Shown here: piece by piece, positions 11,820-20,219 of the stretch | Layout of the letters: each line of letters opens with the position of its first letter | Numbering within the stretch: position 1 is the stretch's first letter | DNA from: Marivivens sp. LCG002 | GTDB lineage: Bacteria; Pseudomonadota; Alphaproteobacteria; Rhodobacterales; Rhodobacteraceae | Length of the DNA stretch: 64,000 nt | NCBI RefSeq assembly: GCF_030264275.1 | Contig: NZ_CP127165.1 | Span: forward strand, 1,662,001 to 1,726,000 | Direction of reading: 5' to 3' | The notes under the pieces: model-generated | What the model saw: only the letters and a program-made list of their open reading frames with translations | Told to the model about the DNA's origin: nothing | Databases searched by the model: none | Translations under genes and position numbers: made by a program

Positions 11820-11865
11820 CCACCCTCGGCCTCCTCCCCCGTGCCGATATGCAAGGCTGCAACTT

Positions 11866-13602
11866 ATGAACTTCTCCAAACTGACCCGCTATGTTCCTGC
11901 CCTCGAATGGGGCCGGAAATATAACTCCGACGCTCTTTCGAACGACCTTATCGCCGCCGTGATCGTGACGATCATGCTGGTGCCCCAGTCGCTCGCCTAT
12001 GCTTTGCTCGCGGGTCTGCCGCCCGAGGCGGGTATCTATGCCTCGATCGTTCCGATCATCTTCTATGCCATCTTCGGCACGAGCCGTGCTCTGGCCGTGG
12101 GCCCCGTGGCTGTCGTCTCTCTCATGACCGCCGCCGCTGTGGGTCAGGTCGCCGAAGCAGGCACCATGGGCTATGCCATGGCGGCTTTGACGCTCGCGCT
12201 TTTGTCGGGTGTCATGCTGCTCCTGATGGGCGTCTTCCGCCTCGGGTTCATTGCAAACTTCCTCTCGCACCCTGTGATCGCGGGCTTTATCACCGCCTCG
12301 GGTATCCTGATCGCGGCCAGCCAGCTCGGTCATGTTCTCGGTGTCAAAACCACGGGCCATACGCTTCCCGAGATGATCGAGTCCCTTGTCGTCGGTCTTC
12401 CGACCATGAACTGGATCACCGCCATCATCGGCATTGCCGCAACGGCCTTTCTCTTCTGGGTCCGCAAGGGGCTCAAGCCGCTTCTTCTATCCAAAGGCGT
12501 GCCGCCGCGTCTTGCCGATGTTCTGACCAAGGCAGGCCCCGTTGCCGCCGTTGTGGTCACCACCGTTGTCGTTTGGCTCTTTGGCCTTGAAAACCATGGC
12601 GTCAAAGTCGTCGGCGACGTGCCCCAGAGCCTTCCCCCGCTGACCATGCCCGACCTCTCGCCCTCGCTCGTCGGTCAGCTCTTCGTGCCTGCCCTTCTCA
12701 TCACCGTCATCGGCTTTGTTGAGTCCATTTCGGTTGCCCAGACGCTTGCTGCAAAAAAGCGTCAGCGCATCGACCCCGATCAGGAACTCATCGGCCTTGG
12801 TGCTGCGAACATCGGTGCGGCCTTTACAGGCGGCTATCCCGTCACCGGCGGCTTTGCCCGCTCGGTCGTGAACTTTGACGCAGGGGCAGAAACGCCGGCG
12901 GCAGGTGCATTCACTGCGATCGGTCTTGCCATCGCCGCTGTTGCCCTCACCCCGCTCGTCTACTTCCTTCCCAAAGCCACGCTTGCCGCGACCATCATCG
13001 TTGCCGTTCTAAGCCTCGTCGACCTCTCGATCCTCAAGCGCAGCTGGGGCTATTCACGCCCCGACTTCATCGCCGTGGCCGCGACCATCCTTCTCACGCT
13101 GCTTCTTGGCGTAGAGACGGGTGTCTCGGCAGGCGTCGGTCTCTCGGTCGTGCTCTATCTCTTCAAAACCTCGCGTCCGCATATCGCTGAAGTGGGTCTT
13201 GTTCCGAACACCCAGCACTTCCGCAACATCAAGCGTCACACGGTGGAAACGCATCCCTCGCTTCTCACCATCCGCATCGACGAAAGCCTCTACTTCGCCA
13301 ATGCCCGTTTCCTTGAGGACTATGTCTACAACCGCGTCCAGAAGGACTGCGAACTCAAGAACGTGGTCTTCATGTTCTCGGCCGTCAACGAAGTGGACCT
13401 CTCGGCGCTCGAAAGTCTTGAGGCAATCAACTCGCGCCTCAAGGACATGAACATCATGCTTCACCTGTCCGAGGTCAAAGGCCCCGTCATGGACCGCCTC
13501 AAGCGCTCGCACCTGCTGCATGATCTGAGCGGTGAAGTGTTCCTCTCGCAGTTCGACGCGATGCATAAGCTCACGCCCATGAAGGCTACAGCAGCCGAGT
13601 GA
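11866..13602 (+). CDS. SulP family anion permease with C-terminal STAS domain
   Basis: A 578-residue secondary transporter with about 10-12 membrane segments and the SulP signature region GLPPEAGIYASIVPII, followed from about residue 440 by a cytoplasmic STAS domain. SulP proteins move sulfate, bicarbonate or other anions. Following persulfide dioxygenase and sulfide:quinone reductase, export of sulfite or sulfate, or uptake of a sulfur anion, is the inferred role. I start at the ATG of MNFSKLTRY; the frame upstream reads through the intergenic hairpin and has no transporter-like residues. The stop abuts the end of pxpA on the other strand with no spacer. Confidence 0.92.
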   Translation: MNFSKLTRYVPALEWGRKYNSDALSNDLIAAVIVTIMLVPQSLAYALLAGLPPEAGIYASIVPIIFYAIFGTSRALAVGPVAVVSLMTAAAVGQVAEAGTMGYAMAALTLALLSGVMLLLMGVFRLGFIANFLSHPVIAGFITASGILIAASQLGHVLGVKTTGHTLPEMIESLVVGLPTMNWITAIIGIAATAFLFWVRKGLKPLLLSKGVPPRLADVLTKAGPVAAVVVTTVVVWLFGLENHGVKVVGDVPQSLPPLTMPDLSPSLVGQLFVPALLITVIGFVESISVAQTLAAKKRQRIDPDQELIGLGAANIGAAFTGGYPVTGGFARSVVNFDAGAETPAAGAFTAIGLAIAAVALTPLVYFLPKATLAATIIVAVLSLVDLSILKRSWGYSRPDFIAVAATILLTLLLGVETGVSAGVGLSVVLYLFKTSRPHIAEVGLVPNTQHFRNIKRHTVETHPSLLTIRIDESLYFANARFLEDYVYNRVQKDCELKNVVFMFSAVNEVDLSALESLEAINSRLKDMNIMLHLSEVKGPVMDRLKRSHLLHDLSGEVFLSQFDAMHKLTPMKATAAE

Positions 13603-14346
13603 TCAAAGCCGAGCGAGGCTTACGCCTTGCGCCGTCAAACCAACCCTGAGAGAGGCGGCGATTTCGACCGCCTCTTTTGTATCTCCGTGCAGGCAAATCG
13701 TGTCGATCTTGCAGGGAATGCGCTTGCCGCTTTGGGCGATGATGGCCCCCTCGTCGAGCATCCGCAAAATGCGCTCGGTGATCAGAGCGGGATCATGAAG
13801 GACCGCGCCCTCTTGCGAGCGATCCACGAGTGTCGCATCGTCGTTATAGGCACGATCCGCGAAAATCTCGCCCGCCCAGTCCGCGCCCAAGTCACGCGCG
13901 ACGGCCTCCTGAGCGGTGGCCGCGATGACCATCAGCACGATATCGGGCTGGACCTTGAGAGCGGCCTCGTAACAGGCCCGCGCAATCTCGGGCTCTTCGC
14001 TCGCCATATTGGCCAGAGCGCCATGCAGTTTGAGATGCCGCACGCGCCCGCCCAGAGACTTCGCCACACCGATCGCCGCGCCAAGCTGATAGGCAGTCAG
14101 CGCGCCAAGCTCCTCTGCCGAAAGGCGCATACGCGTGCGCCCGAAGTTCGGCTTGTCGTCATATCCGGGATGCGCCCCAAGACCGACGCCCGAACGCAGC
14201 GCCTCGGCCATCGTCTCGCGCATAGTGGTCAGCGAGCCCGCATGAAACCCGCAAGCGACATTGGCCGAGGTGACAATCGACAAAAGCGCTGCATCATTGC
14301 CGATGCCCTCGCCCATATCCGCATTCAGATCCACTTTCAGAGCCAT
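13603..14346 (-). CDS. pxpA: 5-oxoprolinase subunit A, LamB/YcsF family
   Basis: PxpA, PxpB and PxpC together hydrolyse 5-oxoproline (pyroglutamate) to glutamate with ATP, removing a toxic by-product of glutamine and glutathione chemistry. The 247-residue protein opens with the family signature VDLNADMGEG, followed by SANVACGFHAG, GAHPGYDD and KLHGAL, all strongly conserved. Its start overlaps the 3' end of pxpC by 10 bp, so the minus-strand order is pxpB-pxpC-pxpA. Confidence 0.95.
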   Translation of the reverse strand: MALKVDLNADMGEGIGNDAALLSIVTSANVACGFHAGSLTTMRETMAEALRSGVGLGAHPGYDDKPNFGRTRMRLSAEELGALTAYQLGAAIGVAKSLGGRVRHLKLHGALANMASEEPEIARACYEAALKVQPDIVLMVIAATAQEAVARDLGADWAGEIFADRAYNDDATLVDRSQEGAVLHDPALITERILRMLDEGAIIAQSGKRIPCKIDTICLHGDTKEAVEIAASLRVGLTAQGVSLARL

Positions 14347-15341
14347 TCCTCGTCCCCCGTAATCATGCCGTCGATTAGCTGATAGGCTAAAAGATCCGCG
14401 ATTTCATGCGGATCGCGCACGAGCGGCTCTATCGTGCGCTTCATGGCCTGTATTTCCTTTTCGTACGGGACATGGAGCCTATCGGCCTCGTCGAGCGAAA
14501 TCGAAGCGAACCGAAGGGGCGCCCCGACACCCGCCTGCGCGATTTTGGGAAGATCGGCGGGAATGACCGTCCCGATCCTCGGATAGCCCCCGATGGTCTG
14601 GCAATCGGCCAAAAGCACATAGGGCCGACCATCACCCGTCATCTGGATATCGCCCACCGTGATAAAGTCGGACACGCGGCTAAGCTGCCCTTCGGCGGCA
14701 AAGCCGATACCGTCAAAGGCCAAGGCGACACCCTGCCGATTGCCCCTAGGATCGCGTTTAAAGCCGGTTTCTTCGAACCGCGCGAAAGTAGCGCCGTCGA
14801 AAAGATGCGATTGCGATCCTTTCACAAAACGGATGAGCCCGCCTGAAAAGCGATCCTGTTGACGGAGTTTGACGAGCGCGCCCGTCCCGCCCCCGATGCG
14901 AAAGCTCTCGCCGCCTGTGATGGCGCTGCCGATGCCCGCGCTGCTCTGGACCGAACGGCTCCCCAGTATTTCGTCGCTCAGGATACCGCCGCGCGGGGTG
15001 AGATAGCCATAGACACCCCGTTCGGCCGCCCCGATCTCGAGCATTGCACCCTTTTCGATGCGATGAACCGCGCCCCAAAGAAGCGGCTTGCCGTCGACAC
15101 TTGCGCGCATCGGAGCGCCCGTCAGGGCAACATCGCAGATTTCATCAAAGCGGAACCGCCCGCCATGCCCCGCCATTTCGAGCGAGGCCCCACAAGCGCC
15201 ACCCAACAGAGCCGCCGCTTCGCAGAGTGCCAAAAGATCGGCCGCACCACCGACCGAGATGCCGCTTGCAAAATGGCCCAAGCGTCCGAAATCCTGAAGA
15301 CTAAGGTGCGGGCCGCCCGATTGGATGATGATCTGGGTCAT
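14337..15341 (-). CDS. pxpC: 5-oxoprolinase subunit C, biotin-dependent carboxyltransferase family
   Basis: The 334-residue protein begins with the KipA/PxpC signature (IIQSGGPHLSLQDFGR) and has the GAADLLALCEAA and later GYPRIGTVIPADLPK segments typical of the family. It partners PxpB, and together they resemble the two halves of allophanate hydrolase. It overlaps pxpB by ATGA and pxpA by 10 bp, indicating coupled translation. The older annotation urea carboxylase-like or allophanate hydrolase subunit 2 refers to the same fold. Confidence 0.93.
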   Translation of the reverse strand: MTQIIIQSGGPHLSLQDFGRLGHFASGISVGGAADLLALCEAAALLGGACGASLEMAGHGGRFRFDEICDVALTGAPMRASVDGKPLLWGAVHRIEKGAMLEIGAAERGVYGYLTPRGGILSDEILGSRSVQSSAGIGSAITGGESFRIGGGTGALVKLRQQDRFSGGLIRFVKGSQSHLFDGATFARFEETGFKRDPRGNRQGVALAFDGIGFAAEGQLSRVSDFITVGDIQMTGDGRPYVLLADCQTIGGYPRIGTVIPADLPKIAQAGVGAPLRFASISLDEADRLHVPYEKEIQAMKRTIEPLVRDPHEIADLLAYQLIDGMITGDEEWL

Positions 15342-16066
15342 AGGGTTTCGAGCCTCGCGCCGCCCATGGGGTCGGACAAAAGCCCGTCGAACTCGCCCCG
15401 ACCGATGGGCACAAAACGCACCTCGTCCCCCGCGGTCAGTGCTACAGGTGCCGCGCGTCCTAGATCAAAGGGACGAAAACCCGTCTGCCCGATCTGTCTC
15501 CAACCCGTTGCGGATCGATTGGCAAAAAGAACGATCTGCCGCACGGCGACCGTGATCGCGCCCTGAGGCACAGCTTCGGTAAGGCTGGTTTGACGGGGAA
15601 TGTCCCATGCCTCTGGCAAAATACCAAGATAGGGCTGACCGGGGGCGAACCCAAGCGCCAAGACCGAAAGGCGCGCTGCGCAAAGCTCCCCTATCAGGGC
15701 CTCTTGGCCAAGCCCTATCATATTCGCCACTTCGGTCAGTTGCGGCGCAGCGGAGGCGTCAAAGCAAACGGGAATGGTCCAACGCCTCTGCGCGCGATCA
15801 TCGTCGGCCCTGAAGTCACGGACCTTCTCCTCGAGCAAGGCGACAAAGGCCGCCCTTGCCACTTTAACCGGATCAAAACGCACAAAGACCGAAGTCAAAG
15901 ACGGCGCAGCTTCGATCACGCCCTCCAGCGGCGCGATCACCTTGGCCAGCGCAATCGCCGTTGCATTGGCGGCCTCGGTCAGACTGTCGGACACGCGAAG
16001 CACATAGCCATCCGTGCCGAGCGGATATATACGGATATGCGCGTCTTGGGGTCTTTGCTCTACCAT
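15338..16066 (-). CDS. pxpB: 5-oxoprolinase subunit B, KipI/allophanate hydrolase subunit 1 family
   Basis: A KipI-type protein with the family motifs LALGFAPGQPYLG and IPRQTSLTEAVPQGAI, and the ending GDEVRFVPI, about 242 residues from the ATG at 16066. A TTG 51 bp further upstream would also keep the frame, but those extra residues do not look like family sequence and would run through a TTGACA-like promoter element. First gene of pxpBCA, divergent from a 62-codon ORF across about 160 bp containing a palindrome. Confidence 0.9.
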   Translation of the reverse strand: MVEQRPQDAHIRIYPLGTDGYVLRVSDSLTEAANATAIALAKVIAPLEGVIEAAPSLTSVFVRFDPVKVARAAFVALLEEKVRDFRADDDRAQRRWTIPVCFDASAAPQLTEVANMIGLGQEALIGELCAARLSVLALGFAPGQPYLGILPEAWDIPRQTSLTEAVPQGAITVAVRQIVLFANRSATGWRQIGQTGFRPFDLGRAAPVALTAGDEVRFVPIGRGEFDGLLSDPMGGARLETL

Positions 16067-16127
16067 GGCTTTTGGTGGTCTTTTCGCTGTGGTCTTGTCA
16101 ATCGTTACGCGGATCAATTCCCTGAAA

Positions 16128-16143
16128 ATAGATCAAAATCTAT
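16128..16143. promoter_or_regulatory. palindrome ATAGAT-CAAA-ATCTAT in the pxpB upstream region
   Basis: Perfect 6-bp arms around 4 bases, midway between the divergent pxpB and small-ORF starts. The size fits a dimeric regulator site such as those of GntR-family proteins, which often control 5-oxoproline or amino-acid catabolic genes; the regulator is not in the window. Confidence 0.4.
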
Positions 16144-16224
16144 CTGTTTACGCCTTCTTATCCGTCAGGGGCCTAAGGTCGTTCCGTGGCCCGCAATCCT
16201 GCGGGATTATGTGGGAGAAGACCA

Positions 16225-16413
16225 ATGACGACATTTCAATCGAATGATCACAGCGCCACCCAGAGCAAAACGGATCGGCTTTTCGCCGAGTTGCATCGGG
16301 TCGAAAAGCAAATTCATATCAAATCCGATCTTCAGATGCCCAAGCGACCGCCTGCCCCCAAAACGATCCTCGAAGCGATTAGCCTGATCGGACTGTCGAG
16401 CCTGATGGATTGA
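16225..16413 (+). CDS. small hypothetical protein, 62 aa
   Basis: I do not recognise it. The ATG at 16225 has a good GGAGAAG ribosome-binding site at the right distance. The product is hydrophilic and charged at the N-terminus, with a proline-rich centre (MPKRPPAPK) and a short hydrophobic end (AISLIGLSSLMD). The layout, a promoter-sized region shared with pxpB plus a strong Shine-Dalgarno, favours a real small gene. Confidence 0.5.
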   Translation: MTTFQSNDHSATQSKTDRLFAELHRVEKQIHIKSDLQMPKRPPAPKTILEAISLIGLSSLMD

Positions 16414-16646
16414 CGGTTTTTTGACACCATTGACGGGTTTCCGACAGGGTCCTTTGGACCTTCAACTGTGCGGATGCCGATTTGACGCAACTCGGGTTTG
16501 ATCGACATAGTCGGCGTTATCCCCTCTCTGTCTCTACGGCGGCAGAGCGTCCCAAACGGGTGATGCCTGTCCCGATTGCACACCCAAGGAAACCGTGTCC
16601 AAGATTTGGATGCGGTTTCTTACTTTGCGCATGGACTTTGGAGTGT

Positions 16647-16654
16647 TAGCGCTA
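16647..16654. promoter_or_regulatory. TAGCGCTA palindrome before the AGE epimerase gene
   Basis: TTAGCGCTA lies about 35 bp upstream of the favoured start. LacI-family operators are palindromes with a central CG, as here, but the symmetric core is only 8 bp. Candidate sugar-responsive site. Confidence 0.25.
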
Positions 16655-16688
16655 GAAGATGCCGCCAAAGCATCCTTGGAACCGCAAA

Positions 16689-17894
16689 ATGACCATCTCG
16701 GCTGACCGACTTCTTTCGCACGCACATGACCTGTTCCGCTTTTTCGGCGCACCTTCGGTGAACCCCAAAGGCGGCTTCTATCAGCTCGACGGGAACGGAG
16801 CGCCGATCATAGGCGGCGAAAACGGCACGCTGCGCGAGCTTCATGAAACCACGCGCATGGCGCATTGCTATGCTCTCGGCACCTTAATGGGGATCGAAGG
16901 CGCGCGCGAGATCATGGATCACGCGATGGACTTCCTTCTCCATGGCCACCGCGACACTGTGAACGGCGGATATTTCTGGGGCGTCGACGACAGCAGCCCC
17001 CTGCGCAGCGACAAACAAGCCTATGGCCATGCCTTTGTGCTCTTGGCGGCCGCGAGCGCCGGCCTTGCGGGACACCCCGAAGCCAAAGCGCTCCACGAGG
17101 ATGTTATGACAGTCATCCTCGCCCGTTTCTGGGACGAAAGCGCTGGCGCAATGACCGAAGAATATACCGCAGATTGGCAGAGGCTCAGCGACTATCGCGG
17201 GCAGAACTCCAATATGCATAGCACCGAAGCGCTGATGGCCGCCTATGAAACTTGGGGCGATGCGCGCTGTCTTGAAATGGCGGTCCGTATCTCAGAGCGC
17301 GTGATCAACACCAACGCCCGCAAGGCCGGCTGGGTCGTGCCCGAGCATTTCGACCAGAACTGGAACGTCGAACCCGATTTTGCGGGCGATCCGATGTTCC
17401 GCCCTGCTGGCACCACACCCGGACACGCCTTGGAATGGGCCCGTCTTTTGGTTCAGCTCTGGCACCTGACGGATCGCGCCCACGACTGGATGAAAGAAGC
17501 GGCCCTCGCTCTTTTCGAGACCGCAGTTACCCAAGGCTGGTCCGAGCCGCGCGGCGGGTTTCACTACACGCTTGAGTGGGACGGCACGCCCGCGATGCGG
17601 AACCGTTTCTGGTGGCCCTGCTGTGAAGGCGCGGCGGCGGCTTCGGTCCTTGCCAACCTGACCCAAGACCAAACGATTAAGGACTGGGAAGCGAAAATCT
17701 GGCAAGTTCTCGAAACCGATTTCATCGACCACGCCAAAGGCGGCTGGTGGCCCGAAGTCGACGAGAACGGCGCCCCCCGCACTACGGTCTTCAAAGGCAA
17801 ACCCGACATCTATCATGCCCTCCAAGCCTGCCTGATCCCGCTTTTCCCGCAGGACAAAGGCATCGGGCCGAGCATCAAGGCGAGTACAGCATAA
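16689..17894 (+). CDS. AGE family sugar epimerase/isomerase
   Basis: An (alpha/alpha)6-barrel enzyme of the N-acylglucosamine 2-epimerase/YihS superfamily, 401 residues. Members interconvert aldoses and ketoses or 2-epimers, such as mannose/fructose, cellobiose or sulfoquinovose/sulfofructose. Family features include the GHALEWARLL helix with its catalytic-type histidine, WWPCCEGAAA, and GGWWPEVDENG near the end. I start at the second ATG because the first (16659) sits directly after an operator-like palindrome and encodes an uncharacteristic MPPKHPWNRK tail. Substrate cannot be read from sequence; the sugar-rich surroundings suggest mannose or a disaccharide. Confidence 0.88.
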   Translation: MTISADRLLSHAHDLFRFFGAPSVNPKGGFYQLDGNGAPIIGGENGTLRELHETTRMAHCYALGTLMGIEGAREIMDHAMDFLLHGHRDTVNGGYFWGVDDSSPLRSDKQAYGHAFVLLAAASAGLAGHPEAKALHEDVMTVILARFWDESAGAMTEEYTADWQRLSDYRGQNSNMHSTEALMAAYETWGDARCLEMAVRISERVINTNARKAGWVVPEHFDQNWNVEPDFAGDPMFRPAGTTPGHALEWARLLVQLWHLTDRAHDWMKEAALALFETAVTQGWSEPRGGFHYTLEWDGTPAMRNRFWWPCCEGAAAASVLANLTQDQTIKDWEAKIWQVLETDFIDHAKGGWWPEVDENGAPRTTVFKGKPDIYHALQACLIPLFPQDKGIGPSIKASTA

Positions 17895-18110
17895 CATCTG
17901 CGATTTTTCAGTAAACTTGCTCCAAACGCATGTTTTCTTGCAGTCGGCAATAGGCGGTAGGTGAGTGATCAAAGACCTACTTTGAACCTTTCGAGAGCAA
18001 AGCTTAACGCGCTTATAAGTATACCTAATCTTGCCATCGGTGGCGGCGGGAGTAACGTGGGCCAAGACGACGGGTTTGCACCCATTTTGCGTCTTTTCAA
18101 GAAAGCTCCC

Positions 18111-18995
18111 ATGACTGCCCAATTATACCGCCAATCGAACACGCTCGGCATTGTTTTGGCCGGCACATCCTTTGCCTTTTTCGCCCTCGCAGATGCCATC
18201 GCCAAGCTGATGGCCGATACTTATCATCCGGTTCAGGTGGCCGGCTTGCGCCAGCTCGGGCTTTTGGCAGGGGTGCTGCTCTGGATTGCGATCAAGGGGA
18301 CCAAGGATCTCAGAACTCAGCAGCCCAAGCTCCAGATTTTCCGCGGGCTTTGTGCTTCGCTCTCGGCGGTTCTTTTTGTCTTTGCACTCCGTTATGTGCC
18401 GCTTGCCGATGCGACCACGATTGCCTTTGTCGCTCCGTTCTTCGTAACGATCCTTGGGTCGCTCTTCCTAAAGGAACCAATCGGACCGCGCCGCTGGTTC
18501 GCGGTCGGTGCGGGATTTACGGGCACGCTCATCGTCATGCGACCGGGGTTCGAGGGCTTTCATCCTGCCTATCTTCTGGTGCTCGTCGCCGCGCTCCTTT
18601 TTGCAACGCGCCAGCTGATTTCGCGCAATCTCAGCACCACCGAAAGCACCGTCTCGACCGTTGCCTTTACCGCAGGGGTGAGTGCCGTTGTGCTTGGCAT
18701 CGGGCAGATCTTTGTCTGGAAGCCCATAGCTTCGGAACATATCCTTCTTTTCGTCATCTACGGTATCTTGGCTGCTGTAGGAGAATTGCTGGTAATCAAG
18801 GCGCTGGAAATCGCGCTCGCCGTCGCGGTTGCTCCGATGCAATACACCATGATCATCTGGACCAGCATCCTCGGGTATCTGATTTTCGGACAAACGCCAG
18901 ATACGCTCACCCTCATTGGGACGACGATCATCATTGTCTCGGGGCTCTTTACCATCTGGCGCGAATATCAATTGGGGCGGCAGCGGTCAGAGTGA
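18111..18995 (+). CDS. EamA/DMT family transporter
   Basis: About 294 residues with ten hydrophobic segments arranged as two EamA repeats, as in RhaT/EamA metabolite exporters. The start is set at the ATG of MTAQLYRQSNTLGIVLAG, which directly precedes the first membrane helix. An earlier GTG at 17961 adds 50 residues with no family character and spans promoter-like DNA. Followed 61 bp later by a hydrolase gene, possibly the same transcript. Substrate unknown. Confidence 0.85.
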   Translation: MTAQLYRQSNTLGIVLAGTSFAFFALADAIAKLMADTYHPVQVAGLRQLGLLAGVLLWIAIKGTKDLRTQQPKLQIFRGLCASLSAVLFVFALRYVPLADATTIAFVAPFFVTILGSLFLKEPIGPRRWFAVGAGFTGTLIVMRPGFEGFHPAYLLVLVAALLFATRQLISRNLSTTESTVSTVAFTAGVSAVVLGIGQIFVWKPIASEHILLFVIYGILAAVGELLVIKALEIALAVAVAPMQYTMIIWTSILGYLIFGQTPDTLTLIGTTIIIVSGLFTIWREYQLGRQRSE

Positions 18996-19056
18996 CACAT
19001 TGCGCGACTGACCTTTCCTGCGCTATGCGCCCCGAGCAAATGGGTGGGAGAGCAGA

Positions 19057-19878
19057 ATGACAGCGCTGGACGGCATCAATGTCGAGACCTTTGGCACAGG
19101 GCCGCGGCGTGTGGTGGCGCTTCATTGTGCACTCGGCCGTGCCGCCACATGGTCCGCTCTGTCCCGTCATCTCGAGGAGGCAACGATCACCGCCCCCGAC
19201 TGGCCGAGCCATGGCAAAAGCGTGCCTTGGACCCGCAATGACCTTATGCTTGAAACAGCTATCAGTATCGCGGCCGAGTGCATCGGAGGTGAGCCTGTCG
19301 ATCTTGTCGGACACAGCTACGGGGCTTTGGTTGCGCTTCACCTTGCGACCGAGCGCCCCGAGTTGGTAAAGAGCCTGACCCTCATCGAGCCGATCTTTCT
19401 AGTTGCTTGTGCACATGATGCGCCCGAGGTGCTCGACAGCTATCTCGCCGATATGCTCCCGCATTTCGAAAGCCTGATGGCGGGAGACACCGAAACCGCA
19501 GCGAAGGAGTTCATCGGCATGTGGGGTGGCGGCGCAAGTTGGGAGCACATACCCGAGCCCGTTCGTGCGGGTCTTGTGGCGCAAATCCCCGTCATCACCG
19601 CCTGTCGTCCCGGAGACTACAACAGTGCCAAGGATGAAGAGGCGCTCGCCCGTCTGGGACGTTTGACGATGCCAGTCCTGCTCGTCCACGGAGATCGCAC
19701 GGTAGAGATCATCAAGGTGATCATGCAGAGCCTTGCGCGCCGCCTTCCCCAAAGCGAAAGCGCCGTGATCGAAAAGGCAGGACATATGGTCGCGAATACC
19801 CATGCAAAAGTTATTGCAGAGATCCTGACCCGTTTTTGGACAGAACAGGAAAACCGCCTCGTTTCGCCCTTGTGTTAG
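19057..19878 (+). CDS. alpha/beta hydrolase
   Basis: A 273-residue alpha/beta-hydrolase with the oxyanion region ALHCALG, the nucleophile elbow GHSYG, the acid region VLLVHGDRT and the histidine in EKAGHMV. Cytosolic, no signal peptide. A GGGAG ribosome-binding site is present. It sits in the run EamA transporter-hydrolase-Dabb-MFS, which may process and move a small organic molecule, but the substrate is not evident. Confidence 0.88.
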   Translation: MTALDGINVETFGTGPRRVVALHCALGRAATWSALSRHLEEATITAPDWPSHGKSVPWTRNDLMLETAISIAAECIGGEPVDLVGHSYGALVALHLATERPELVKSLTLIEPIFLVACAHDAPEVLDSYLADMLPHFESLMAGDTETAAKEFIGMWGGGASWEHIPEPVRAGLVAQIPVITACRPGDYNSAKDEEALARLGRLTMPVLLVHGDRTVEIIKVIMQSLARRLPQSESAVIEKAGHMVANTHAKVIAEILTRFWTEQENRLVSPLC

Positions 19879-19928
19879 CGCAAGCAACGGCAGCATAGTC
19901 CGGCAAATCAATTTTTTGGATTTGCCCC

Positions 19929-20219
19929 ATGATACGCCATGCTGCGCTGTTCCGCCTGACTCATCCCAAGGGGTCTGAGGCGGAAACACGGTTCCTCGAG
20001 GCGCTCGCCACATTGAGCGACATTCCGGGTGTTTTGGACTTTGCCATCTCGCGCGAGATTAGCCCCAAGAATGCATTCGACTTTGCGGTGTCGATGAGCT
20101 TCGCGGATCAAAGCGCCTATGACGCCTATAACGTCCATCCGCTGCATGTGACCTTTGTTCAGGACAAATGGCTCCTCGAAGTCGCCGAGTTCATGGAACA
20201 CGATACGGTCGCACTTTGA
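19929..20219 (+). CDS. Dabb (stress-responsive alpha/beta barrel) domain protein
   Basis: A 96-residue dimeric ferredoxin-like barrel protein: MIRHAALFRLTHPKGSEAET at the N-terminus, HPLHVTFVQ near the end. Dabb proteins range from plant stress proteins to small cyclases and olivetolic-acid cyclase-like enzymes. Its stop overlaps the start of the MFS gene by one base (TGATG), so the two are coupled. Confidence 0.85.
   Translation: MIRHAALFRLTHPKGSEAETRFLEALATLSDIPGVLDFAISREISPKNAFDFAVSMSFADQSAYDAYNVHPLHVTFVQDKWLLEVAEFMEHDTVAL

Noticed and set aside
9143-11854. Long minus-strand ORF opposite the sulfide operon
   Set aside because: Antisense shadow of the dioxygenase and SQR genes, with their complete catalytic motifs on the plus strand.
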